From contig CAYSXI010000107.1 of the NCBI GenBank assembly GCA_964434955.1, forward strand, positions 1 to 17,916: DNA of 17,916 bases, given 5' to 3'. The stretch comes from JANQLU01 sp964434955 (GTDB taxonomy: Bacteria; Planctomycetota; Planctomycetia; Pirellulales; Pirellulaceae). Shown in pieces: positions 1 to 5,955 of the stretch (positions are counted from its first letter, which is position 1; each line of letters begins with the position of its first letter). The translations under genes and the position numbers were made by a program. The notes beneath the pieces are model-generated. The model was not told the origin of the DNA. It did no database searches and saw only the letters and a program-made list of their open reading frames with translations.

Positions 1-48
1 CGATGGGGTCGGGCCTTTCCGATGGGGTCGGGCCTTTCCGATGGGGTT
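1..48. repeat. 19-bp direct tandem repeat at window edge
   Basis: Two perfect copies of the 19-bp unit cgatggggtcgggcctttc lie at 1-19 and 20-38. A third copy begins at 39 and diverges after cgatggggt. The array may continue beyond the left edge of the window, so its real size is unknown. No reading frame of interest runs through it. Confidence 0.8.
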
Positions 49-160
49 GGGGCAAGCTTTTCCGATTGGCGTCTTCGGGTGAGGAAACGGATAATTTGGG
101 AAGGAATCTCCGTCCTGAGCGGCGCTTCCGCTCACCGTTTTCCGGCGATCTCCCCTAAAA

Positions 161-175
161 AACGATCCAATCGTT
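161..175. promoter_or_regulatory. Dyad AACGAT-N3-ATCGTT upstream of promoter
   Basis: A perfect 6+6 inverted repeat with a 3-bp spacer ends 12 bp upstream of the -35 element at 188. Its position would suit an activator or repressor site for the cysteine-rich lipoprotein gene. The symmetry is seen directly; the regulatory role is inferred, and such a short dyad can occur by chance. Confidence 0.3.
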
Positions 176-187
176 AAGAAACAAACT

Positions 188-215
188 TTGTCACCACCCT
201 GGAATAACCTATAAT
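188..215 (+). promoter_or_regulatory. Sigma70-like promoter of the Cys-rich lipoprotein gene
   Basis: TTGTCA at 188-193 and a consensus TATAAT at 210-215 are separated by 16 bp. The predicted transcription start near 222 gives a leader of about 140 nt before the ATG at 362. This is one of the closest matches to the sigma70 consensus in the window, which suggests strong expression. Confidence 0.6.
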
Positions 216-361
216 TCCGTTGCGAAAGTTTGTTGAATGGCGCCCATCTCGTATTGGGCGATCATGATTTACCCTGCATGTGCCAGGGCGTTGCATTGAC
301 TTTGCGAAGGGTTGGCGACGCGGAATCGGCATATCGCAAATTTATGACTCAGGAGAAGAAG

Positions 362-877
362 ATGAAGTATTTCAATCTGATGGTGTTGTGCCTCGGACTG
401 GTTGTGGCAGCCGGTTGCGGTGGTGGTGACGACAAGAAAGACGACAAAAAAGACGACAAGAAAAACGCTTCCGTCCAGCTTGACGAAACGTGCGCCGACT
501 GCGGTTGCTGTGCCGACTGCGATTCTTGTTGTAGCGAAGACGCTGCAAAGTGTGACAAATGCGACATGGCCGAAGGTTCTCCTTTGTGCTGCAAAAAAGT
601 CTCGGTTGCTTGCAACAAATGCGGCCACGAGAAAGGCGCTGATTCTTGCTGCAAGGACGACGCTGAAAAATGCGACTGCGGATTCGCAAAAGGTTCGGAC
701 CTTTGCTGCAGTGGATTGAAGCCAGGTGAAAAATTGACTTTCTGCAACATGTGCGGCGAGTACAAAGGCTCAACCAAATGCTGTGCCGATGATGCTGAAA
801 AATGCGACTGTGGATTCCACAAAAAGTCGCCTCTTTGCTGCAAAGTCGACAAAGAAAAATTGACCGCTGAGAAGTAA
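362..877 (+). CDS. Cysteine-rich repeat lipoprotein (putative metal-binding)
   Basis: A 171-residue predicted lipoprotein that I do not recognise as a named family. The N-terminus is a lipoprotein signal peptide ending in lipobox VAAGC (Cys19 lipidated). A charged DDKK linker follows (residues 23-34, three 12-bp units in the DNA), then about 130 residues with 27 cysteines. These form three repeats of about 40 residues with the pattern CxxCG..KG...CC.DDAEKCDCGF.K.S.LCC; the first repeat is the most divergent and has 11 cysteines. CxxC, CC and CDC clusters resemble metallothionein-like or zinc/copper-binding proteins, but no enzyme motif is seen. The start at 362 is chosen over upstream in-frame codons because AGGAG lies 6 bp before it and the signal peptide begins there. 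It appears monocistronic, with its own promoter (188-215) and terminator (901-927). Metal storage or sensing at the membrane is inference only. Confidence 0.85.
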   Translation: MKYFNLMVLCLGLVVAAGCGGGDDKKDDKKDDKKNASVQLDETCADCGCCADCDSCCSEDAAKCDKCDMAEGSPLCCKKVSVACNKCGHEKGADSCCKDDAEKCDCGFAKGSDLCCSGLKPGEKLTFCNMCGEYKGSTKCCADDAEKCDCGFHKKSPLCCKVDKEKLTAEK

Positions 878-900
878 GCCTTCCGCGTACAAAATAATAG

Positions 901-927
901 AAGCCCGGTTTTTGCCGGGCTTTTTTT
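901..927 (+). terminator. Intrinsic terminator
   Basis: The inverted repeat GCCCGG (903-908) / CCGGGC (915-920) has a 6-nt loop and is followed by seven T at 921-927. It lies 23 bp after the stop codon of the cysteine-rich lipoprotein gene. Confidence 0.9.
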
Positions 928-959
928 GTGCGCGACTCGAATTTTGTGCGCGACTCGAA
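924..959. repeat. Perfect 18-bp tandem duplication
   Basis: The unit ttttgtgcgcgactcgaa occurs at 924-941 and again directly after at 942-959 with no mismatch. The first copy begins in the T tract of the terminator, so the duplication starts exactly at the end of the transcription unit. Confidence 0.85.
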
Positions 960-1133
960 GCGAATCGCCGAGCAAAACCGGTCGAGTTCGAAAACTGACC
1001 CTCCGGCAAGTTGCCCGGCAATCACCCGTTCAACGGTTGGACCACGGGCTGCCAAACTTATTTTATCGATCCCGCGCCCCAACCGTCATTTCAGCACTTT
1101 TCAGGCACCCCTTCAAAGCCCACAATTCCCTTC

Positions 1134-1349
1134 ATGGATTCGAACTTGGTAAAAATTCAGGTGAACGGCCAGCAACGCGAAATCCCGCTTGGGCTTACCG
1201 TTTCCGGGCTAATTGAGCATTTGGAACTCAACCCAAATGTCGTTGCTGTTGAGGTCAACCTGGAGATCATTCCGCGAGAGAGTCACGATCTGCACCCTGT
1301 CGAAGAAGGGGACCGTCTGGAGATTGTGTCTTTGGTCGGCGGTGGATAG
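1134..1349 (+). CDS. thiS: Sulfur carrier protein ThiS
   Basis: A 71-residue ubiquitin-like sulfur carrier for thiamine thiazole biosynthesis. In the family the C-terminal glycine is adenylated by ThiF, converted to a thiocarboxylate, and passes sulfur to thiazole synthase ThiG. The sequence shows the beta-grasp pattern (KIQVNGQQREIP, TVSGLIEHL, VAVEVNLEIIPRE, EEGDRLEIVSLVGGG) and ends in Gly-Gly-Gly, as I recall for Bacillus ThiS. The length of 65-72 residues is usual for the family. The ATG at 1134 is chosen because the fold begins within eight residues of it; upstream in-frame sequence is not ThiS-like. No clear Shine-Dalgarno sequence is seen. thiG follows after 126 bp. No thiF, thiO/thiH or thiC is in the window, and I see no TPP riboswitch before the gene. 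Confidence 0.93.
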   Translation: MDSNLVKIQVNGQQREIPLGLTVSGLIEHLELNPNVVAVEVNLEIIPRESHDLHPVEEGDRLEIVSLVGGG

Positions 1350-1475
1350 TGGAATGAGCCGCTGGCAGACCGGCAGGCATCGATCATCCATTGATAACGA
1401 ATCCCTCCACAGCTTCAACTATCCTCGGGCTGCGGTATAACGGACGGAAGGCTTCGATTCCCATTTTGAAAGACC

Positions 1476-2351
1476 TTGCACTTGAGCCAAACGCAAACGA
1501 TCGCAGAAACATGCAACGACGGCGACGACTCGTTTCGAGTGGGTTCTCACGTTTTGCAAAGCCGTTTGATCCTGGGAACGGGCAAGTACGAATCGTTTGA
1601 GACGATGCAAAAGTCGCACGAAGTTGCGGAAACCCAATGCGTTACCGTTGCCGTCCGGCGGGAAAAACTTCACGACAGCCAGGGTCGAAACATCCTCGAC
1701 TTCATTGACTGCGACAAGCTGATCCTGCTTCCCAATACGGCCGGATGTTACGACGCGGAAACCGCCGTACGCTGCGCTCGAATGGGACGCGAAATTTTGC
1801 GTGGGCTTGGCAATCCCGGAGCGAACTGGGTCAAGCTCGAAGTCTTGGGGGATTCTCGAACACTGCTTCCCGATCCGCTCGAAACCTTGAGAGCTTGTGA
1901 GCAGCTGGTCGACGATGGATTTGAAGTTCTCTGTTACACGAGCGACGACCCGATCATTGCTCGAAAACTCCAACAAATCGGCGCAACCAGCGTAATGCCT
2001 GCCGGAAGTCCGATCGGTTCAGGTCTTGGAATCATCAATCACAACAATCTTTCGATAATTCTCGAGTCGTTGAAATCGGAAGACCGATCGTATCCTGTGA
2101 TTGTCGATGCGGGCGTTGGTACAGCCAGCGACGTGGCAATTGCAATGGAACTCGGTGCCGACGGCATTCTGCTGAATACGGCAGTCGCCCGAGCAGCCGA
2201 TCCGATTGGCATGGCCAAGGCCATGAAACACGGATTGATTGCGGGACGCCTGGCCTATCTCTCAGGCCGAATTCCAAAAAGCAAATACGCTTCCGCCAGC
2301 AGCCCCGAAATTGGCGTCATCGCTTCCCGGCCGGGAAACCAGGATTCTTAG
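1476..2351 (+). CDS. thiG: Thiazole synthase ThiG
   Basis: ThiG condenses 1-deoxy-D-xylulose 5-phosphate, dehydroglycine and ThiS thiocarboxylate sulfur into thiazole phosphate carboxylate. The TIM-barrel family signatures are all present: LILGTGKYES near residues 31-40, LLPNTAG at 84-90, WVKLEV with the Schiff-base lysine Lys120, LLPDP at 130-134, the phosphate-binding stretch MPAGSPIGSGLG at 174-185, and VDAGVGTASD...LGADGILLNTAVA at 210-238. The length of 291 residues is slightly above the usual 255-270, owing to about 20 extra N-terminal residues. No in-frame ATG precedes the conserved region. TTG at 1476 is the first possible start after an in-frame TGA at 1467; TTG 1482 and GTG 1539 are alternatives, so the start is uncertain. 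The gene forms a likely thiS-thiG operon. Confidence 0.95.
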   Translation: MHLSQTQTIAETCNDGDDSFRVGSHVLQSRLILGTGKYESFETMQKSHEVAETQCVTVAVRREKLHDSQGRNILDFIDCDKLILLPNTAGCYDAETAVRCARMGREILRGLGNPGANWVKLEVLGDSRTLLPDPLETLRACEQLVDDGFEVLCYTSDDPIIARKLQQIGATSVMPAGSPIGSGLGIINHNNLSIILESLKSEDRSYPVIVDAGVGTASDVAIAMELGADGILLNTAVARAADPIGMAKAMKHGLIAGRLAYLSGRIPKSKYASASSPEIGVIASRPGNQDS

Positions 2352-2598
2352 TTCCTGTTTCTTGCGGTCCGCGGAAAGCGTGAATGCTTCATCGTGACCG
2401 AACCGCCTTCAGTTACGAGACCCAGTATCACCTCATGGAAGTCTGATATTGCGGGTTGAATCACCTGTGACGTGTTGTCGTGACGTGTTTCGATTAATCG
2501 ACATGCCCCGACACAAACAAAGGAATTTGTTTGAGCCATGCGACATAGAGTTAATCAACTCATGAACGTTTCAACTTGCAACCCATCCTGGTGAACTC

Positions 2599-3714
2599 AT
2601 GAATGAACTTTGGAAAACTCTTCGATTGGCCGGATACGTTCTCGCACTGCCGCTCGTCGCAACGGCGGCGGTTTCCGCCTATCAATGGCAACAAGCGGTG
2701 GATCCACCGATCCGATCTTCGTTTGAATCGACGTCGGTTTCGACCACGATCGGCAACTCACGGGAACACGATATTCGCTTAACCCAAAACGGTACCTTCA
2801 CTGGAAAAATCTGGTTCCGAGACTCCGCCGATGAAACACTCAAAGGGGCCTCCAACCTGAGAATCCAGCTAATGAAGAACGGACAGGTCGTGGCTCGATC
2901 AAGCTCGGAGCAGGACGGAAGCTTTTCCATGACCGTCTCAAATCCAGGGGTCTATTCTTTCGTCGCCGAAAGTGATGAGTTGATTGCGATTCACGCCGTC
3001 CGACTGATCCAGGGCGAATCCGCAGTGCTCGAACAAAATCTCCCGTTTGAAACCATTGCCATCACTCGAAACCAAAGCACGGTCGATCAAATTTTGAAGA
3101 CGGGCCAGGAGGCCGCGCGGGCAAAATCAACCATTCATGCATCCGTGAATGATTCGCTCACCGATACCATCTCCAGCAACCGAGTCCAACTTGATGAAGA
3201 GGGAACATTGAAAGGCAAATTGGTTGCCTCGATTCAGATTCAGCAATTCCAGAACCGGGTTATCCTTTTTCGAGACGGCGCAATCGTCGCCGAGACCAGG
3301 ACCAATAAAGACGGGACCTTTCGCTTTGAAAACTTGAAGCCGGGATACTACGAGTTTCTTTCTTCCGGGGAAGGTGGTAGCTCAGCCTTTGGATTCGATG
3401 CCTTGCCAATGAACCTCTTCCGTCGAACCTCGTTGACGCCATCGACTCAGGATTCTGAAGTACCAAGTGTCCTTCAGACACCCTTGGCATCACCTCAAGA
3501 TATTTTGACCCAGCAACAGGACCAGCCCCCCGTAAACACTCAGGACCTTCCCCCGTTTGTGGGAAATGGTTTTGGAGGCATCGGGCCGGCTCCGGGATTC
3601 ACCCCAATCGGTGGTGGGATTGGACGAATATTTGGGGGCTCCATTCTGTTTCCCGTGATCGTTTCCGGCGGAGGTGGCGGATCATCCCCAGCACCGACCA
3701 GCCCGAGCAACTAG
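2599..3714 (+). CDS. Exported two-domain beta-sandwich protein, paralogue A, with Gly-rich PAPTSPS C-terminus
   Basis: A 371-residue protein of unknown function. Residues 9-28 form a hydrophobic signal or membrane segment (LRLAGYVLALPLVATAAVSAYQW). Two regions, about 60-136 and 197-268, resemble carboxypeptidase-regulatory/CNA-B-like beta domains: each has a G.(L/F).GK start, a ...NGQVVA or DGAIVA turn, a (E/K)DG(S/T)F core and a PG(V/Y)Y(S/E)F end. A Gln/Pro-rich linker (280-320) leads to a C-terminus with GFGGIGPAPGF, a short hydrophobic run (SILFPVIV), five glycines and PAPTSPSN. No catalytic residues are apparent. The neighbour at 3996 is a clear paralogue over its full length. ATG 2599 is chosen because the paralogue's N-terminus aligns there (MNELWKTLRLA versus MKELFKVVRLA). 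A surface or envelope role is inferred from the domains. A terminator follows at 3751-3780. Confidence 0.8.
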   Translation: MNELWKTLRLAGYVLALPLVATAAVSAYQWQQAVDPPIRSSFESTSVSTTIGNSREHDIRLTQNGTFTGKIWFRDSADETLKGASNLRIQLMKNGQVVARSSSEQDGSFSMTVSNPGVYSFVAESDELIAIHAVRLIQGESAVLEQNLPFETIAITRNQSTVDQILKTGQEAARAKSTIHASVNDSLTDTISSNRVQLDEEGTLKGKLVASIQIQQFQNRVILFRDGAIVAETRTNKDGTFRFENLKPGYYEFLSSGEGGSSAFGFDALPMNLFRRTSLTPSTQDSEVPSVLQTPLASPQDILTQQQDQPPVNTQDLPPFVGNGFGGIGPAPGFTPIGGGIGRIFGGSILFPVIVSGGGGGSSPAPTSPSN

Positions 3715-3750
3715 TCGAAAAGTCGTCACGCAAAAATTGAAGCCATCCAG

Positions 3751-3780
3751 GGCCGATTTCGAGAGATTTCGGCCTTTTTT
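3751..3780 (+). terminator. Intrinsic terminator after paralogue A
   Basis: GGCCGA (3751-3756) pairs with TCGGCC (3769-3774) around a 12-nt loop and is followed by six T at 3775-3780. It lies 36 bp after the stop codon, which suggests the two paralogues are transcribed separately. Confidence 0.75.
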
Positions 3781-3881
3781 CGTGCGCCGAGCACCCCCGG
3801 ACAGATATTTCGGGGATTCCTCACCCCCCTAACGGGGAAATGAATAATTATTAAATTCGCAACTTGCCGAAGAAATTGTCG

Positions 3882-3910
3882 TTGTTCCGTATTCCGGCGC
3901 TAGATATACT
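3882..3910 (+). promoter_or_regulatory. Candidate promoter of paralogue B
   Basis: TTGTTC (3882-3887) and TATACT (3905-3910) are separated by 17 bp. The predicted start near 3917 lies about 80 nt before the ATG at 3996. The -10 is good and the -35 is moderate. The preceding terminator supports an independent promoter here. Confidence 0.45.
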
Positions 3911-3995
3911 GGAATTTGATCTGCGCGGGAGATCCATGCGCGATCTGCATTCCTACTTATTGGTATACAAACTCGATTTGCATCTCGGTGGAAAA

Positions 3996-5126
3996 ATGAA
4001 AGAACTCTTCAAAGTTGTGCGGCTGGCGTTTTATATTTGCGCCCTTCCCCTCGTCGCAACCGCCACTGTCTCTGCTTTCCAGTTTCTGGAAGCGGGAGAA
4101 CAAACTCAATTCACTGCTAGCAAAGCTGAATTGGCCCAGGAACGACAGGCGACCTACATCGTTCGCAGAAACGCGGATGGCGAGGTAACCGGTCGCGTCG
4201 TCGATATCGATCCGAAAACGGCGAAAGTAAAAGGCATTTCCGGGCTTTCGATTCAGTTCGCTCAAAACGGAAATCTCGTCGCCAAGACAACGACCGACTC
4301 GAATGGAAACTTCAAAGTTGGCGAGATGGAGTCGGGCGTTTATTCATTCTTTGGAATCAACAAGGACGCATTCGTTTCGTTTGCGACACGTATTGTCGAC
4401 AACAATGAAAAGAATGCTGCTTACAGCCTGTTTGTTGAAACAAGTGCAACCAGGGGAATGGTTGAGAAATTGACCCGCGAGGTTCAAACCAAAAAGCAAA
4501 CGCACAAGTTGACGTCGATGACATTGGAGAACCGCCCACAGTTTCAAAACTTGAGTGGTGGATCACGAGTTGAAATCAGCGACGATGGCGAACTCAAAGG
4601 TCGCGCTGTTTCGCTTTACAAAGAAGGCAATGACAAGCTAGGCGGTACGCTGATTCGCTTGTTCCAGGAAGGCAAGTTGATCGACGAAACGACCACTGAC
4701 GAAAAAGGCGTTTACACCTTTTACAACGTCGAAGATGGCGTCTACGACCTGGTTACAGCAGGCAAGGGTGGTTTTGCCGCTTTCCGCTTTGACGCAGCTC
4801 GACGTGCTCAGGAAGCTTCATTGACTGCATCTGCCGCCATGACTTTGGCTCCCGTTCAAGAATTTGCGTTGACTCCGTTCAACGACGCAGTCTTCACGCA
4901 AGACACCGTGACACCACAAGACCAAGTTGGCCCCATTCCACAAGACGGTGGTCCTCTTGGCCCGATCGATGGCCCTGGCTTCATCGCGGATGGCTTTGGC
5001 GGCTTTGCTCCCGGTCCGGCATTCGGTCCTGGGCTTGGTCGACTGCTGGCGATTCCTATCATCGTTGCCGGTAGTGGCGGCGGTGGAGGCGGCGGTGCTC
5101 CAGCACCAACCAGCCCATCGCAATAG
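3996..5126 (+). CDS. Exported two-domain beta-sandwich protein, paralogue B, with Gly-rich PAPTSPS C-terminus
   Basis: A 376-residue paralogue of the preceding gene with the same architecture. The hydrophobic N-terminus (residues 9-29) contains the identical stretch ALPLVATA. Beta domains lie at about 55-132 and 191-268 (DGEVTGRVV...NGNLVAKTTTDSNGNFKV..SGVYSFFG, and DDGELKGRAV...EGKLIDETTTDEKGVYTFYNVEDGVYDL). A Gln/Pro/Gly linker leads to GFGGFAPGPAFGPGLG, the hydrophobic run LLAIPIIVAG, seven glycines and APAPTSPSQ. ATG 3996 is favoured over an earlier in-frame start at 3864 because the signal-like segment and the paralogue alignment begin there, and a GGTGG lies just upstream. The function is unknown. 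Fold and export are inferred from pattern, and the shared tail suggests a common sorting or assembly signal. Confidence 0.8.
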   Translation: MKELFKVVRLAFYICALPLVATATVSAFQFLEAGEQTQFTASKAELAQERQATYIVRRNADGEVTGRVVDIDPKTAKVKGISGLSIQFAQNGNLVAKTTTDSNGNFKVGEMESGVYSFFGINKDAFVSFATRIVDNNEKNAAYSLFVETSATRGMVEKLTREVQTKKQTHKLTSMTLENRPQFQNLSGGSRVEISDDGELKGRAVSLYKEGNDKLGGTLIRLFQEGKLIDETTTDEKGVYTFYNVEDGVYDLVTAGKGGFAAFRFDAARRAQEASLTASAAMTLAPVQEFALTPFNDAVFTQDTVTPQDQVGPIPQDGGPLGPIDGPGFIADGFGGFAPGPAFGPGLGRLLAIPIIVAGSGGGGGGGAPAPTSPSQ

Positions 5127-5143
5127 TCGATAAGAATCACAGT

Positions 5144-5167
5144 GCCCGCACAAAGCGGGCTTTTTTT
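5144..5167 (+). terminator. Intrinsic terminator after paralogue B
   Basis: GCCCGC (5144-5149), loop ACAAA and GCGGGC (5155-5160) are followed by seven T at 5161-5167, 17 bp after the stop codon. Confidence 0.9.
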
Positions 5168-5203
5168 ATGCGCCGGCATCGGCTTTCGATTCACGGTCTT
5201 TCG

Positions 5204-5287
5204 TTCACCTGTCTCCATTCACCTGTCTCCATTCACCTGTCTCCATTCACCTGTCTCCATTAACCGGGCTTCATTCACCGGGCTTTC
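5204..5287. repeat. 14-bp tandem repeat, six units
   Basis: Four perfect copies of ttcacctgtctcca run from 5204 to 5259. Two diverged units of the same 14-bp length follow: ttaaccgggcttca (5260-5273) and ttcaccgggctttc (5274-5287). The last two share ccgggct with each other, so the array looks like an older pair beside a recently expanded homogeneous block. There are no unique spacers, so it is not a CRISPR array. Confidence 0.85.
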
Positions 5288-5345
5288 GTTTGTACGTTTA
5301 TCAATCGCGTTTTACGTCTTGGAGAGAGGGCCCGGGCGCACTACG

Positions 5346-5370
5346 AGCACGAAGCGCAAGCGAGTGGTTC
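5346..5370. repeat. Dispersed repeat copy A (inverted relative to B and C)
   Basis: Its 25-bp core, agcacgaagcgcaagcgagt followed by ggttc, is the exact reverse complement of the first 25 bases of copies B and C. I recall this motif as frequent in planctomycete genomes; that is memory, not a search result. Confidence 0.75.
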
Positions 5371-5550
5371 CCTGGCACCCGCTGACTCGCTTCGCCGTTC
5401 CTTCCATGTGGGCTCGAAATCCGCGTTGTGTGGCCTGTTGCTCCAATTGCCGAATCGATTCGGCAGCGCGTGACCTAACTCCAGAAACAGGCGAATTCTG
5501 CCCCGTGAACGATCCGCCAAATCCGGCGCAGCGTCACGATCGGAGTCGTT

Positions 5551-5586
5551 GAACCACTCGCTTGCGCTTCGTGCTTGTCGGGATAC
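5551..5586. repeat. Dispersed repeat copy B (36 bp)
   Basis: A 36-bp element beginning gaaccactcgcttgcgcttc and ending gtcgggatac. It is identical over its full length to copy C at 5674-5709, in direct orientation with a 123-bp period. Confidence 0.85.
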
Positions 5587-5673
5587 GCCGGAACGATGCA
5601 CCAAAAGCCAACGCCCGTCCAGGCAATGTGTGGCATCACGGCGGCGGTGGTGCCTAGATTGATCATGGCTCAG

Positions 5674-5709
5674 GAACCACTCGCTTGCGCTTCGTGCTTG
5701 TCGGGATAC
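5674..5709. repeat. Dispersed repeat copy C (36 bp)
   Basis: Identical over 36 bp to copy B. The 87 bp between B and C contain gcggcggtggtgcc but no clear gene. The pair may be the flanks of a small non-autonomous repeat element. Confidence 0.85.
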
Positions 5710-5955
5710 CCGTTGTTGATAGCGCCATAACGCTTCATTCAAAAGGAGCGCTGCAATCAACTGGGAAACGGGCGGCCACTTTCACTTTGAAACGTCAAGC
5801 GGCGCATTCGCTCGCGAGCGTTCAGTAACAACATTTCTTTTGGCTAACATCTCGTGTCGAAAAGCCACACCCCATCGCACCGGTTTCGGGAGAGTGTTAA
5901 CATACCTCGCTCTCTTCAATTTTCTTTTCTTTGATTTACAGCTTGGATCAGCAGC

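Larger units (their letters stand above)
1..361. other. Upstream non-coding region
   Basis: No convincing gene is seen here. The stretch holds the 19-bp tandem repeat, a 7-bp hairpin at 116-134 (TGAGCGG/CCGCTCA, followed by a short T run that could be a weak terminator of a gene outside the window), a small dyad at 161-175, a sigma70-like promoter at 188-215, and a leader of roughly 140 nt before the cysteine-rich lipoprotein gene. Confidence 0.6.
5127..5955. other. Gene-poor repeat-bearing intergenic region
   Basis: No convincing gene lies between the paralogue B stop and the PEP-CTERM gene. The stretch holds a terminator, the 14-bp array, three copies of a dispersed repeat (around 5346, 5551 and 5674) and a 12-bp perfect palindrome CGCTCGCGAGCG at 5809-5820. 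Open frames here owe much of their length to the repeats and show no recognisable domain. A 44-codon frame at 5596-5730 on the plus strand reads through the last dispersed repeat and is judged unlikely to be a gene. Confidence 0.6.

Noticed and set aside
372..1082. Minus-strand open frames opposite the cysteine-rich gene
   Set aside because: They are the antisense of a repetitive Cys codon pattern; the plus-strand frame has the signal peptide, ribosome site, promoter and terminator.
960..1133. TPP riboswitch upstream of thiS
   Set aside because: The conserved CTGAGA and related TPP-box elements are not visible by eye; a covariance search would be decisive.
5204..5287. CRISPR-like array
   Set aside because: Units are directly adjacent with no unique spacers, and there are no cas genes.
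5142..5552. A 136-codon open frame over the 14-bp repeats and copy A
   Set aside because: Its composition is dictated by the repeats (SPFTCLHSPVS), and it starts inside a terminator.
5596..5730. A 44-codon plus-strand frame reading through copy C
   Set aside because: No ribosome site, and its C-terminal third is the dispersed repeat; kept only as a note in the gap entry.
5341..5760. A 139-codon minus-strand open frame
   Set aside because: It contains the dispersed repeat twice (SRQARSASEWF) and no recognisable domain, and it lies wholly in the repeat-bearing gap.
5809..5820. Perfect palindrome CGCTCGCGAGCG as a regulatory site
   Set aside because: It is single, short, 135 bp from the next gene and not linked to a promoter that I can see.
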